From positions 1 through 64,000 of the forward strand of contig MCFE01000442.1 in the NCBI GenBank assembly GCA_002104905.1: 64,000 nt of DNA, in the 5' to 3' direction. The position numbers were made by a program, and so were the translations under genes. Positions 10,431 through 23,237 of the stretch are shown here, one piece after another (positions within the stretch are counted from its first letter, which is position 1; every line of letters starts with the position of its first letter). Below the pieces are notes generated by a model. The model was not told where the DNA came from, ran no database searches, and saw nothing but the letters and a program-made list of their open reading frames with translations. This DNA comes from Basidiobolus meristosporus CBS 931.73. Taxonomy: Eukaryota; Basidiobolomycota; Basidiobolomycetes; Basidiobolales; Basidiobolaceae.

Positions 10431-13400
10431 TCATTCACCATGAACTGAGGCTTTTCTCGACGCGTTACGTCCTTGGAAATGGGTCCCAAACTCTCGAATC
10501 AATCTTCGTCGGTTGTGGGAATTCCATATCCAGTCAAATAATATCTTTGCAGTCCAGCGTTCCTCTGGGTTAACTGCCAGACATCCTAGCAGAAGTTCTC
10601 TACATTTCATACCCTTGATTGATCTGCATATTTCCTTGTGCATTCTTTCTTCGTTTCCAACTATTTCTCGCAGCCCACGGATATCCTCATCAAAAACCCC
10701 CGGCCAAGGGTTCTGTTGAGACAACGTCCGCCAAATCAGAATTCCTAGCGAGTAGACATCTTCGGCAAGGGGGTCGACAGGGTAGGGAAGCACGTCGTGG
10801 TCCTGCTTATGCTTGGGTAGAGTACAAATGGATCTTTTATGAACGTGGTTAGCGCAGCATGCTAGGGGTCATGGGTAGAATAAAGGCCTACCTATATCTC
10901 TTGTAGCCGTGATCAGGCGCAGTGTAGATTTTTGGTAGCAGTTTCAGCTCCTCCAGGCCGTATTTCCGCGTGCTCCATTTGGAAACATCTTCCGCTCTAA
11001 CAAACAAAGCTCTCCCAAAATCAATGATCACTGCTTTGGGTCTAAGGCTGTTGTCTTTCAGCAATGACCCAGGATTCACATTGACCATAACGTTGATCTC
11101 CGAAAGATCTCGATGGGCAATTCCATTCTCGTGCATTACCTTCACTGCAACGATCATGTCTCTTATGAGCTTGTATTTTTGTTGAGGTGTAACCTTATGT
11201 CTAGTATGTAGGTAGTCTTTTAAGGTTTGCTGGCATCTGCATGAAGCACGTCAGGAAAGTTCAAACTGCCAGCATGGGTTAAATGAGGAGCTCGTACCTG
11301 AGCATGGTTAACCCACCAAGCTGGTTGGATTCATCCTCCAAGATAGACATGATCTCGCCAATTCGCTTAGTGCCTTTGAGCTTGCTGGATGGTTGTTCAG
11401 CTGGTGTGTGTTTAATTCAAGGTGGCTGCTGGAGATTTACTTACGTTAGACATAGGACCTCCATCAAGCATGCTTGGAACGATGCTTCATTTATCTCCTT
11501 GTAAAGCTGAATCACCACATCTGGATTGTGGATATGCCCATGCACAGCCTTGAAGAATCCATTCACCGCGTCAGAAGACAACACGCTTCTGTAATTAGAA
11601 TCTAGTTTTTCCACCTTAACTCCATGGTTATAGGCGACTTCAAATATGTGGTAAGTAAGCCTGATCACTGAAGAGAGCAACGACATTTGATTTACATATT
11701 TTAAAATGCTGATAAATTTCCGCAGCTGATCGAGGTTGCGAGATGTCCAGGTTGTATTCTTTAGAAGCGAGCGTAAAGGAGTAAGCGGCACGCCTTGATT
11801 CCACATTATATTCATTCGACACTTACTGTATGTGGGCCTTTCGTCCGCTTCTTCAATCGGTCTGTCCAGTTCCGTGCTAAATTTGGCTGATGCGATAGGG
11901 ATAACTCTTTTATCGTTGTTGCTTCTGTCAACGTTTTCGGTGCGGCCTGTCGCATGAGGGTTTTTGGGTGATGTTTCTTGATTCACAAGGTCGGTTGTCT
12001 CGATCTGTACCATGTTTTCATCATCAGGTCGTGAGTCAGGTCGTGAACTTTCCCCAGTCTCGTGGGACATCGAGTCTAGGACAAGAGCTTCTTCCAGGTT
12101 CACCAGCGGATTGTCGCTACTCAAAAACAAAACGGGCGTGATGGATCTTGAGAGCTTAACCGGGACAATTTCTTCGTCAAGCCCCGTGTCGCTCACTATA
12201 GGCGAGGTCAATCGAACCAGAGGGCTATTCATTTCCCTCTTGGGTATTGGTGATTCTGGGGTTGGAGTTGAAGTCCCAGGCGAGTTAACAACAACTGGTG
12301 GTGTGTGTTGGGCATCCACCATGTTTTCTTCCGAATTCGACATCTCCTTCGCCTTCTCCGATACGGATTGTTGAGATGAAGCTTCAGTTTGTTGTTCAGC
12401 TGTTATATTCGATGGAGGGGTTGAGCTGGGAAGCGTACTCTCAATGTCCTCGCTTGTCTCAGATGTATGATGCGGATCGGGATTGTCAAGCTGTGCTGGT
12501 GCAAAACGTAACAGCTCTTTAGCAAAATATTCTCGGAGTATATCGGATTTAAGGGGAAATGGCTTGAATGGCTTGTTCAACTGCGTTCGAGTGGAGTTTG
12601 TAATTTCTATTTCAAGCTTGACAATCTTGATTACCAGTACCTTTATCCAGGTTTTGGTAGAATCCAAGCTCTGCAAAACCTCCACTTCATCAAGGTCATG
12701 CCTTTCCCCAAAAGGCTTACAAACGAAGCAATCCCCCTTCAGTATAACCGATTTCTTATTTCCTGGGATCTTTTCGTACTGAATGCTTGACATCACGAGT
12801 AACAGTCCATTGGGATCATCTCTGCACGTTTCAAGTATCGTTCGATTCTGAGCGACAAAGAGTCGCACTATCTGGGGTCTGAAGGGATAGTTGGGTAGTT
12901 CCAGCAAGGGGGAATGGATGGACTCGGTAATTTCTTTAGCCAACAGCCCCATGTGGCTTTTTTCGGCCTCCTCTTGGTTGAGTACTTTTACAGCGTAGAG
13001 ATTCTCAACGTTACCGAAAATCAATGTTTCCCAGTGTTGTTGGAATTCCATTTGCAGCTCATCGATGGAGGTCCTTGTATTCATTTCGCTGATTATATCT
13101 GCCAATGCCTGTGTATAATCCTTAGCCACGAAGAATACCACATCCGTATCGTCGTACGTTTCTTGCACAATTGAGGCTACTCTGGCTAGTTCATCAGTAA
13201 ACTCCTCCAAGCTTGTATACTTCCCTTCCCATAGCCCTCTCTCTATCCTCGCCAGGTTGAGGGCGGGCTCACGTGGGGTGTACAGCCTGCTGGTCCCGCG
13301 AGAAGAAATGAAAGCGCGACTACAGGATAAAGGAAATAATCGATCTAAAATGTGTGCGGCCTGAAAGAATACATCCCCCATAGCAAGGGCCGAACTAAGA

Positions 13401-15226
13401 ATTTTTCGGTGGATGCTAATAAAGTTGTCTTCACTTGAAGGTAATAGCACCCTGTTTGGTTGCGATATTGTTGGAGACACGGGTACTTCTCTAATGGGAA
13501 CATCATCCTGCGGTGACTTTGTTTGAAGGGTTGGTTGTGTGGGCTGGATCGAATCAGTGGTCAAAATCGGTTGCAAGGAAGTTTCATCGCTCATTTCTGC
13601 TCCCTGAGATATTGGCGAAGCAACAGGTGAGTCCATCAAGGGTGATGGGCTTGGGATGTTATCGGGAAATGTATTCAGGAATTGTGAAGCTTGCTCACTT
13701 CCAGAAGTCTCGATGGGAGGCTTTGAGGTGTTCTGCAGCCCTGTAGCTTTGCGAGCTGATTTGTCTTTTGTTTTGACTGAAAATACATCTCTTTGATCTT
13801 GCGAATTTTGCAGGCCATAATTCAATGAAGTGGTTGCGGTGGGCCTCTTGAAACTGCTAATAACCGGACCAAGAGAAGATGCTCTCTCGTGAGTTGTATC
13901 GGTATGAGGTGGTTGTTTGACCAGTGGATATCGTGACACCGCTTTCGAAGGAGTGGCTGAATGGGATGGAGTAAGAGGGTCTTCATGGGAGATATCCATT
14001 TGGACTCTTGGACTTTCGTAGCATCTCGGACTCATCTCTGTCGGTTCAAAAAAAGTTGTGAGCTCGTATGGCGTAGAAGTTGGTCTTTGCGCTATATTCT
14101 TTAAAGCGCTTCTAGAAACAGCTCCTGAAGAAACGGATTCAATATATTGACAAAGGTACAGATTGCAAAGAGAGCTTACCCTGATTGAATAAACCCTTGC
14201 CTGTCGTGTTTTCGGATAAGGTGCCGGAGACGCTGGGGCGCTCAACTCCCTTTCCTTTACGAGCATTCAACGGATTACTGTTACTTGGTAAGCTAGTAGT
14301 AGGTCGCGGAGGAGTGTACAAGTTGTTTGGAGATGGAGCTAGTTCTTTCTTGGCTGTCGGGTTTAGTGACCGTTTGTCTAGCCGCAATTTAGGTATATGT
14401 GTTTTGGGCTGGTTGAGGTTTGTCGCTGACACTAAAAATCCCCGGGATATATATGGTTATTAAATTACGCTACTGGTATGTAAGAATGGATGAGTTTGTG
14501 CGTACCATTTTTCGAGCATTCATAAGAATCCCCACTTCCTTCTTTGCCCTTTTTGCTCAGACGCGACTTTTTTAGTGGAGGACTCGAGGTCTCATTCACC
14601 TCGGGGGATGTAGCTTCTTCGAGAGGTAGATGGGATTTGTCCTTTCTTGAATTGGAAGGGGGTGTTTCTTGCAAAAGAGATTTTTTTTCCGGCGAAATGT
14701 ACACCGGCAGATTCAACTCGTGTGAGTGGGTGATTTTCGTCAAATTTTGCAACACGCTATGCTGGCTCAGGGAGGGGCTAAAATTGGAAAGCTTAGCTCC
14801 TTGAATGTAGGGGTTGACTTTTTGTGTGGTGCCATAATCCATAACAAAGGAGCGTTGACGCTTTGAAGAAAAAGTTGGTGAAGGTTTCGGGTGACCTTTG
14901 AACAGACTGCGGGCGTCTTGGCTGATGTTTCTGGCGTAATGCTAACTTGTTGCGATCTGAAAGTAGAAAATCCAAATGAGAACGCGAGGATTCCTCGAGT
15001 AAAACTAACGTCCAAAGCAACAAGGTGAAAATACTTACGGGTTCCCCAAGTCCGACACCCCATTATGTACGTGTATAGATCGTTTTGCGGGTGTGATTGT
15101 CTGGTTGTGGGGTGAGTGTATAAATTCCTTTGGGGACTTTTTAGAATAAATTGGGGATTTGAGTTTTGACACGTACAAAACGGACAAGTCGGAGGGCTTT
15201 TGCGCCCTGTTGGTTTCCTCCATCAT
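10431..15226 (-). CDS. Large fungal protein kinase with bromodomain-like segment
   Basis: This multi-exon gene appears to encode one very long protein. The N-terminal half (about 15226 to 13340) is low-complexity and Ser/Thr/Pro-rich. At about 13330-13100 the segment LNLARIERGLWEGKYTSLEEF with VVFFVAKDYTQAL resembles the ZA-loop and helix region of a bromodomain. A second disordered stretch follows, then helices, then a C-terminal kinase lobe. The kinase lobe has AHRDLSEINVMVNV (catalytic loop), AVIIDFGRALF (DFG) and VDPLAEDVYSLGILIWRTL (helix F). It ends at 10431 with SVHGE. The kinase is closest in style to fungus-specific FunK1 kinases; a classical Gly-rich loop is not obvious. The exon borders at 14800-15060 are unclear because the reading frames there do not join cleanly, so the first exons could belong to a separate gene. 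Confidence 0.65.
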
Positions 15227-15689
15227 GCTGCCTAGTCAACTTTCGTGGAAAAACTTCAAAAGTTGTTGGTAAAGCGTACTTCGAAAGTGATTGTTACTAC
15301 GGCTGATTCATCGATTTTTTTGATTGCTCACTTAAAATGTGTTCTTTGATGTTTGGTTAAGTAAGCTATTAATCAGGGCGTTGTTTCATTTCAAAATTGT
15401 GTTCTATTTTAGCTGGCTCCTAGTCCATAGTGGTTTTCTAAAGTGATACACATAGCCTTACCTTCCTTCAGCATTGAATTAATAAATGTGACCGAGGTAC
15501 TCTGTTTTAGGATAATTCATTTCTGAATATTTAGAAAACATCTATTTTTCTGGAAATTTCCACTGTTTCCACAATACGATAAATATTACAATGATGTCAC
15601 GTAGCAAATTTACTCCACGAAGTTCTGAATTTAGTACGATATATCAACGTACCTCTATCAAGTTCTAGGTATTCCTTATTCTCAAAAGT
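15227..15689. other. Divergent intergenic region
   Basis: These 463 AT-rich bases lie between the kinase gene and the Hikeshi homologue and are read away from on both sides. No coding signal is seen. Confidence 0.4.
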
Positions 15690-16356
15690 ATGTTTGGCTG
15701 TATAGTAGCTGGTAGACTTGTAGGTATTGCTTCAGAAGGCCCATTGATTCTAAGAAATAGATGCTAACTTTCAGCGCGCATAAGGTTCAAACCAACCTTC
15801 AACAAGTTGATGTGAACAAATACGTGTTCGAGCTAACAGATGCTCACAACATCAATCATGTGATTGTCTTCTTGTTAGGGACTATTCCTTTTGAGCCAGG
15901 TTTTGCTGCTACCGTGCACTTTTTGTGGCCCAACAAAAATTGGCAGATGTTGGGGGTGTAAGTATTTTGTGCTGCCTCTCGTTCTTCTCCTTGAACTCAC
16001 CCGAAAACTATAGATTATCCAATGACAAGCCTTCAGCGGTATTTCGACTTCAACCTGGAGCGAACAACCAACCAGTGCCCGGGGTAACCGCCACTCTCGG
16101 AATATCAATCGAGCCCATCAATCTAGTGGAGCAGCAATATCAGGCTCATTTACAGACCGCCTCAAATAACAAGACGGTGCCCTCACCCATCGTCATCGCG
16201 GAAAGGATTCTCAACCAAGTTTACAATTTTGTGACGTCCTATGTTAGCGGAGGCAGTAATGACATGATTCCATTGAAGGCGTTTGAGAATTGGTACCAGA
16301 CAACTCAGCGGAAAGTGAAAGCCGACCCCAGCTTTTTACTTAAGAATTCTGAATAA
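15690..16356 (+). CDS. OPI10: Hikeshi/OPI10 family protein
   Basis: In animals Hikeshi carries Hsp70 into the nucleus during heat stress; the yeast homologue Opi10 affects phospholipid metabolism. Three exons: 15690-15719 (MFGCIVAGRL), 15785-15957 (VQTNLQQVDVNKYVFEL, HVIVFLLGTIPFEPGFAATV, HFLWPNKNWQMLGV) and 16014-16356 (LSNDKPSAVFRLQPG to FLLKNSE). All joins are in frame. The N-terminal Hikeshi beta-domain and the C-terminal helical tail are both complete, and the length of about 180 residues is normal. The MFGCIVAGRLVQT start is the family hallmark and fixes the first exon. Confidence 0.94.
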
Positions 16357-17771
16357 GGGGTGTGTTGTTGTATATTCTTGCCATTCCCAATAAATCATTG
16401 CCACATTACTATGGTTGATAGTTCACTACAATACATATGTACTATTCTACCAACTTCAGGGTGTTTACACCAGCTAGATTGGCGGTAAAGGTTATGTCTA
16501 GTGCCAATATGGCCAGATTTGCATCAAATGGTATGTTCACTAGCATAGTGATTTGAGCAGTTCACCATATCTTGGAGTTCCAGGATCCATTCACATGGCT
16601 CAGGCATTTGCCCTAATCCCAACCAACCTACCCTAGCAAGTAATATTCTACTATGCCAGCGACTGTTCAGGCCAATGCCCACCTTTCACCTACATTTCGG
16701 ATACCTCCCAGCATCTTTTTGGCTTTAGTAGAATACATATATGTAGATTCGGTATCAAGGTTTACTCCAACCTCTACAGAGCCAAGTGTGGGTAAGATTA
16801 GTAGAGAAATTGGCAACCTGATAATGGGGCATTGACTAATGGTCATATTAATAATGCAACCATTTTTCACTATCACTATTTATGTATAGCAAACACTCCC
16901 ATAGCAAACTAAATGACTTTATCTACTTGCTGATTGAAGCTAATTGGAAGTGAGGAGATATCCACAACAAGGAAGAGTATTTACTCTGGCAACAAATCCT
17001 TCGTTAACCAATCTCATACCCATTTAATGTGCAGATTGACCATTTCTGATGATCCAGCGCCAATTTAACCATGTTGAGCCTCCATAAAAGCAGAGAATAT
17101 CGGCAGAACGCTATATTTAATTACCATATTAATCTTGATGGAGTGGGTGAGGTTAGTGGGAAGGGATGTTCAGAACAGGTAGTCCAGAATGCATCGAAGA
17201 GAACCTTCCAAACAGGACCCATTATCGGCAGATCCATATTCAGCAATGCAGGTGAGAATTTTATGGGGCACGTAGCGCACTGCCGATGAGCTGAGACATC
17301 AGTTATTACGTACCACACCGCTTCGACGCTCATGTGGCGGGAGCATGGTAAATTAGCGACTCCATCCAATATCAACAACAGTGAGGGATTGTCATGATTA
17401 GAATACTTGTCTGGGTGGTGATCGCATTGTGGATTGGATCTCATGTGTTTGGGTGGAAGGTAATCCTAGATATGTCTCAAACTAGGAACAAGCCTAGTCC
17501 AATTGGAGGTACGAGAGACCTTAATGTGTTGTGTTAAAGGAGAAAACAAACGCACTGAATCATTTTGCCAGGTCAATTTAACTTGGCAAATTCTCCAAAA
17601 ATGGTTTTGATAGATCATACTGGGTAAATGTGATCAATCCTGTCCGATTGAAAATTCCCTCCTGATATTGATTATACTTATGGACGCGCCACACACCTTC
17701 CCATCCTTTTAAAAAGCCGCGCCATGCCGCCGAGATTCATAGCCTCGTTTCATTGATAGCATACTATACTT
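16357..17771. other. Intergenic region, no gene recognised
   Basis: In these 1.4 kb the longest frames (about 17071-17289 on plus, 17121-17444 on minus) overlap each other and show no family signature. The last 120 bases before the zinc-finger gene contain TTTTAAAAAG and pyrimidine-rich sequence and probably act as its promoter. Confidence 0.4.
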
Positions 17772-18257
17772 ATGTCATCTCTTGTATTAGACATGATACA
17801 ACCTATCTCTCGTCGAAAACAACGCCGCGATAACATTTGCGATATTTGTCAGAAATCTTTTGGCCGCCTTGATAACCTCAAGCGCCACTATCGGACACAT
17901 ACAGGAGAGAAGCCACATCGTTGCACATACCCTGGGTGCACCCAGAGCTTCCCAAGAAGCGATCAGCTGAACCGCCACTTCAGCATGCACTCTGCCAGCC
18001 CCACCCTCAAGAAGAGGAAGCTAAGCATCGATAGCGATCATGGTCCCTTCTCCCACTACCAACAACAGCCAACCTACAGCTCATCCATCCCTTCCACGCC
18101 AGACTCCATATCATGGACCCTTTCCAGTAACAAAAAGTTCACGCCTATGGGCATAGACCAAATCCAGACCATTCTCAACCTCACACCAGTACATTTAGTC
18201 GTTGCTCCAGAGGAGCCCAAACCATCCCGCATGGAGCTCGCCTACCTCTTGAATTAG
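17772..18257 (+). CDS. Two-finger C2H2 zinc finger protein
   Basis: This intronless protein of 161 residues is a probable transcription factor. Finger 1 is [21 protein letters not shown], spaced C-x2-C-x12-H-x3-H. It is followed by the canonical linker TGEKPH and finger 2, [23 protein letters not shown], spaced C-x4-C-x12-H-x3-H. A basic KKRK stretch just after the fingers (about residues 77-81) could be a nuclear localisation signal. The remaining half is Ser/Pro/Thr-rich with no known domain. The finger pair is of the Krueppel type shared by many fungal regulators, so the target cannot be named. It borders the gene-poor LTR block. Confidence 0.8.
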   Translation: MSSLVLDMIQPISRRKQRRDNICDICQKSFGRLDNLKRHYRTHTGEKPHRCTYPGCTQSFPRSDQLNRHFSMHSASPTLKKRKLSIDSDHGPFSHYQQQPTYSSSIPSTPDSISWTLSSNKKFTPMGIDQIQTILNLTPVHLVVAPEEPKPSRMELAYLLN

Positions 18258-21200
18258 TTCCCACTATCACCTGTTATCTCTGTGTACGTCGCTTTCCCTA
18301 TGTATATTTCCAGTGTGTTCCTTTGTTTCAACGGAGTGATCATCGAAATGGCCATCCACCAGCCAACCTGTACATACTACCTAGTACCAAATAGAAATCT
18401 CGATCACTTGAAATGATGTTTAACCCGTACGAGATCAAATTAATTTAATCACAACTATAAAGGACCATTCGGCCAAACTGATCCCATTAGGCTGTATTCG
18501 GGATTTCTTTCAGTTTACTATCAATCGATCCGTAGGCCTATTCCACGTAGCCACATGGAAGTGAGTGTTGTTAGCGGCACGGGAAATGTTCAAATTACAA
18601 GCCAAATAATATATATTAGCGTCCAAAGTACATGGCCAACTGAGTGATGGTATACCCAGCACACCCTGGGTCGATGAAAATGTCAATGAGGGGAACGAAC
18701 CATGATCCTGTAGATAACTAGCTGACGGGTTCGGCAAATCTCATTTCTATGGAACACCTGGTACGAACTGTATACGGGTTGGAGTCAATGAGTGTAATTA
18801 TAGCAATCACCTGCGATGGGAAATTTCCGTTTATGTATGTAAGTACTCCCTGTTTTCAATCGAAGGATAATTTATCCAGCAATGGCTAAAGTCCAGCATA
18901 AAAGGCATCTCACTCCAATTGGCAAAAAGTTCTTCCTGGGATGCGAGTGTCCAGGAGACGTCCAGTATACCCTAAGGCCTAGACTCGCAATGCCAAGTCC
19001 CGCTTCGAATCAAAGGAGGCCAATTTGTCTGTTTTGACCCGATGGTAAAGTCGACGTGTCACGAGTATCTGTCAAACGTCTTAAGCTTAGGCCAGGGGTT
19101 GTCTCACATGCTATCGCGCGGCGCTAGTCAGCATGATGTATTTCCCGCTGCTGGCATTTATTTGTATTGGGATACCTAATATAAGGTTGGGGATCAATAT
19201 TCCAATCTAAGGAAATCAAACCTTGCTTTAAATGGCAGACGACCTAGCAAATAATCGGGCCTTACCAAGGGCACAGATACTACGAGAATAGTCAGCACTA
19301 GCACGTTTTCTAAATTGATTCCTAGGTGAGGTCGGCCAATGAACAGGCTCCAACACTCGGTCAATGTTTTTCAATATTTTGGAGGGTTTGCAAACATTAC
19401 CTACATCTGAATCAGCTCATTGAGTGCTCGTCACCGCCATGTTGCAAATTGGAGGTTTGTCCGTTTGTACGTTTGTACGCCATACGCTAGGATTGGATCG
19501 TCAAGCGGTTGCGTAGATATGGTTGTGCTGATCGTTCAGGTGGTTGGGTACATGGAGATAGGTGGCATATGCCATCACAATTGTCCACCATCTGATTGGT
19601 GATCGCGGGCTGGGTTAGCGCTCTCGGGACAGAGGGCAGCGTTCTAGACTACGGGAGGTACATTCAAGTGAGGTTCCTGTCTTGCGGGCCAAAACCCGGC
19701 CTAGCACGGTATGTGGAATGATATCATTGTGCATGAGTGCGAAATGGTCTGTGACTCCATCGGTAGTTTGATCTTCAATGGCTGTTGCTTTCGCTCATTA
19801 GAAATCCGACTCAATGTTTATTCCGTGGTGGTAAGTGATATCATGTTTGACGAGAAACAGTTTTATCCCACATGGTGCCTCGTGGTGAGTGGTTAATCTA
19901 TGCAGAGTGGGATGTTTTGTACTAAGCCAGCAGGTAAATGATGTTCTACTGCCCAGCTGCCAAACCAGGCAACAATTAATGGCTCGGTAGATCCCATTTC
20001 TAGGTGATACATATCTGCATGAAAGATCAACCTATCGGTACCACTGATCTTTGAGGGATCCTTCGCGAAGTACGTCATAGCGTAGTCGAATATTTCATTT
20101 TGGATGATTCACACTTGCACCTCTGACATAATTGTTTCGCCAGGTATTCTCAACTCAGTCACCCACTGTGTGTTGCATGACCCGCTGAGCTGAAACCATC
20201 GACGACTAGCTCTTACCTCTCCCCTCATTCCCCTCGATCTCCAAGAAACATTCTCGTTGGAGTTCACCTAGTGGCAGTCTGAAGATGTCTGCGATTGGAT
20301 TCACGGCATTTGAATTCGTTCTGAACAATATGGGTGCTTTTTTAGTACTTGCCTTCATCCTGATACGTGCCTCGGATATTCTGTGGAGTGCGATGAAATC
20401 CGAGTTTCCCATTATTGTTGTGTGGAAGTCTATTACTATTTGGAGGTTATCTCGAGATTTTGGGAGTGACCTTCATGATGCGGTCGAATGGGTAATCTTT
20501 TGAAACAAGCGGAAAGCACACTTCCAAACCGGCCCAGGTGCCATTTAAGTATGCCGAACAACGGTTAAGTGATGATAGGCCCATTTCATTTGGATTTCCT
20601 TTACCTGGGGTTGATTGCAGTCGATTTTTGGTTCAATCTAGCTTTGGAATTGGTTTGTCGGTTCGAAATATCTGTGTTACCGGATTTCACCAACGACTCC
20701 ATGATTGTATCATCCAGCCCTAACCCCATATATCCCTTCGTTTCCAAGCCTGCTACAGTCCAGAGTTTCTTGGATTGGTATCGAAGTCATAGATACATAT
20801 TGGCAGTCTCATGAACCCTTTTTGAGGAAACCATGGCTGACAAATACGCATTTCCCAATACGAAAAGAAATACTTAGCGGCGTTGTTGCTGAGGGTTTTA
20901 CACTGGTGGTGCCTCGATGTCCAATAGTGACTATTTGTTGGAAATACTAGGTATTGGTGGCAATTCTCTTGGTTATTTTTGACCAATCATTGGATACGTC
21001 TTGAAACTTCATGATGAGATGAGATCGAAACACTTGTCCTTGAAAAGTGGATCCCCTTCAGTGCGTGGTTGGCCCACGAGCAGCGTTCAAGTGACCACGC
21101 AGCGACTCACAAATCGAATGTCTGGTATATTGGCAAATATCCCTTTGGTAAAATCTCAAACATGGATGTTTGCTGGTTTTCCGCTGGTGTTTCTACCATC

Positions 21201-21783
21201 GTTACATGACATCATAATGGTATTTTACCACGCTGATTGAAATGTATGCCGGATTACTTAAGGAATGCGAGGAAACCAGTGGCTAGATTTCTAGTTTTGC
21301 ACCTGAGGATGGATGGAGGTTCGCATATCACTTTGAGTATTGTACCTGGAGTTAGATTTTTGCGGATATCCAAATGGTATCCTGATGGCATCCTTCGGAA
21401 ATTCCTACTGGGGTTAGTAAATCCATATGGGAGCAGCACTTATGCTTCAACATTCCAAAGTCATTCTAAATTCCCTACTACTATTAGCACCATACTATGT
21501 ATCCCAAGCTGGTAGCTTAAATTATGCTGCTAAATAACCCCTAGTAAATATTTGCAACTTACATTCTTGTTAGGTTTTTGGTTGGTATTCACATCCTTTC
21601 ACTATGGGCTTGTGAGCACACTTCACTCCACTAATAATCAATCACTCCCTCATACCCATAGCCTGCGAGAAAGTCAAAGACTAGGTTCTTTAAATTGCAC
21701 ATGGAGATGGTATTTAACGGCCTAGATATAGTTGCAGATATCTTATTTATACCTAAATATCTACCTTAACTTGGTTGCTTACA
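18258..21783. other. Gene-poor AT-rich block
   Basis: About 3.5 kb without a supportable gene. Frames of 60 to 92 codons occur (for example 20285-20503, 20569-20814, 21001-21240 and 21237-21515 on plus) but show no recognisable domain, overlap one another, and are not flanked by convincing splice sites. The block leads into the LTR cluster and may itself be decayed mobile-element sequence, which I cannot demonstrate. Confidence 0.45.
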
Positions 21784-22113
21784 CCAGAGTTTTGGTCATG
21801 CCAGAAGTTGCTGGGGGAACTAATAGATTATGCAGCTCTCACTTTACTGTTTGTTGGATGTAAAAGTGGTAGTGATACTTGTAAATTTTGTGATTACACC
21901 TAAATATTCACTTGACTTGGTCACTTAGATCATAGTCTGCTAAACTTAGAGAACTCTGCTCAAATCCCTTGTTGGGATTTACTTATCAATTTTTTATGTT
22001 CTGGATACCTGGTATTTTGGTGAAAAGATTCTAAGTTATGCAAACAGCCCTAAGACTTTGAATACATGCTGTTGAGACCTTCTGTAACATATTCTGCGTG
22101 TTTGATTTGCCAG
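21784..22113. repeat. Degenerate LTR fragments (oldest layer)
   Basis: Bases 21784-21880 align in inverted orientation with the end of the LTR family (GAGTTTTGG, then AATAGATTATG and TGTAAAAGTGGTAGTGATAC). Bases 21880-22113 align in forward orientation with its start (ACACCTAAATATTCAC, TGTTGGGATTTACTTA, AACAGCCCTAAGACTTT). The forward piece is cut at 22113 by the inverted LTR that begins at 22114. It seems to resume briefly at 22787 (AAGACTATGTAAAAGT). Confidence 0.75.
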
Positions 22114-22786
22114 TGTAGTAAGAGTTTTGGGGATATTGAAGTGATTGGGAGAACAAGTAGATTATGTGGTTTGCACTTATGATATATTAGCTGTAGAAGT
22201 TAACCTTATACTTTTACATGGTATTGGCATAGAAAACATGTAGAATATGTCCCAAGTGTTGTAAAAATTTGTAATTCTACCTAAATATTCACCTAACTTA
22301 GTCACTTAGATCATTACCTCCAAATCCTAGAGAATACTGATCAATCTCCTTGTTGGGATTTACTTAGAATATTTACCCAGAACATGAAAATTAGATAAGT
22401 TGTCCAAACAGCCCTAAACCTTGCACACATGTTCTTGGGATCTTTTTAAACCTATTCTATGCGTTTGTTATGCCAAGGCCATGTAAAAGTATAAATACTA
22501 CTTTTGCAATCAATAAATCATTAAGTGAAAACCACACAATCTACTTGTCCTCCCAAATCACTTCCAGTATCTCCAAGACTCTTACAACACCAAGAACATG
22601 TGTGTGGAGTCTGGGGCTGTTTGGACAACTTTAAGATTTCTAATATTCTGGGCATCTGATATTTGGTGAAAATAGTCTAGGTAATTCCCAACAAGGAATT
22701 TGGACAGAATTCTCTAAGATTTGTAGCTAATGATCTAAGCAACCCATTTAGGTGAATATTTTGGTGTAATCACAAAACTTACAACA
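22114..22786 (-). repeat. Full-length solo LTR, inverted, split by a younger LTR
   Basis: This LTR lies in minus orientation. It begins TGTAGTAAGAG and ends TTACAACA, and measures about 335 bases once the inserted LTR and its target duplication (22257-22594) are removed. It is flanked by GCCAG (22109-22113) and GCCAA (22787-22791), a five-base target duplication with one mismatch. It sits inside an older forward LTR piece. Confidence 0.85.
22257..22589 (+). repeat. Solo LTR A with perfect 5-bp target duplication
   Basis: The 333-base LTR begins TGTTGTAAAAATT and ends CTCTTACAACA. It is flanked on both sides by CCAAG (22252-22256 and 22590-22594). It contains a promoter-like TATAAATA and an AATAAA signal. 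It was inserted into the inverted LTR 22114-22786. It is about 90% identical to solo LTR B at 23533; most differences are transitions. Confidence 0.92.
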
Positions 22787-23205
22787 GCCAAGACTATGTA
22801 AAAGTGGTATTTATAATTTTACACAGTATTGACAAAAAACCACATCAGATATGCTCAGGAAGGTCTCAAAAACATGTGGACAAAGTTTGTGGCTGCTTAG
22901 ACAACTAATTGACTTTCATGTTCTGGGTGCCTGATGTTTTGGAAAAAATATTTCAAGTAAATCATGACAAGTGATTTGATCAGTGTTCTCTATGAATTAT
23001 GGACTGTAACTTAGGTGATTAATTTAAGGGAATATTTAGGTGTAATTACAAACCTTACAACACAAGCCATGTTGCATAATTCTTGCTGATGTAAATGTTG
23101 TAAGTGTTTTGGACATATTGGAAGTGATTGGGAGTACAAACAGATTATGCGGTTTTCACTTGATGATTTATTGAATGTAAAAGTAGTATATATTATTATT
23201 TAGGC
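22787..23205 (-). repeat. Further inverted LTR fragments
   Basis: Bases about 22806-23062 match the LTR in inverted orientation through AAAACATGTGGACAAAGTTTG to CTTACAACA. Bases 23096 to about 23205 restart an inverted LTR (TGTTGTAAGTGTTTTGGACA) and are broken off before the copia remnant. The switch near 22800 falls in the LTR's own AT-rich inverted repeat around TATAAATA. Confidence 0.75.
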
Positions 23206-23237
23206 TTTTATCAAAATGCTCCTACTACATTTTTCAA

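Noticed and set aside
17071-17444. Overlapping plus and minus frames upstream of the zinc-finger gene
   Set aside because: Each is the shadow of the other; no recognisable family, no splice sites.
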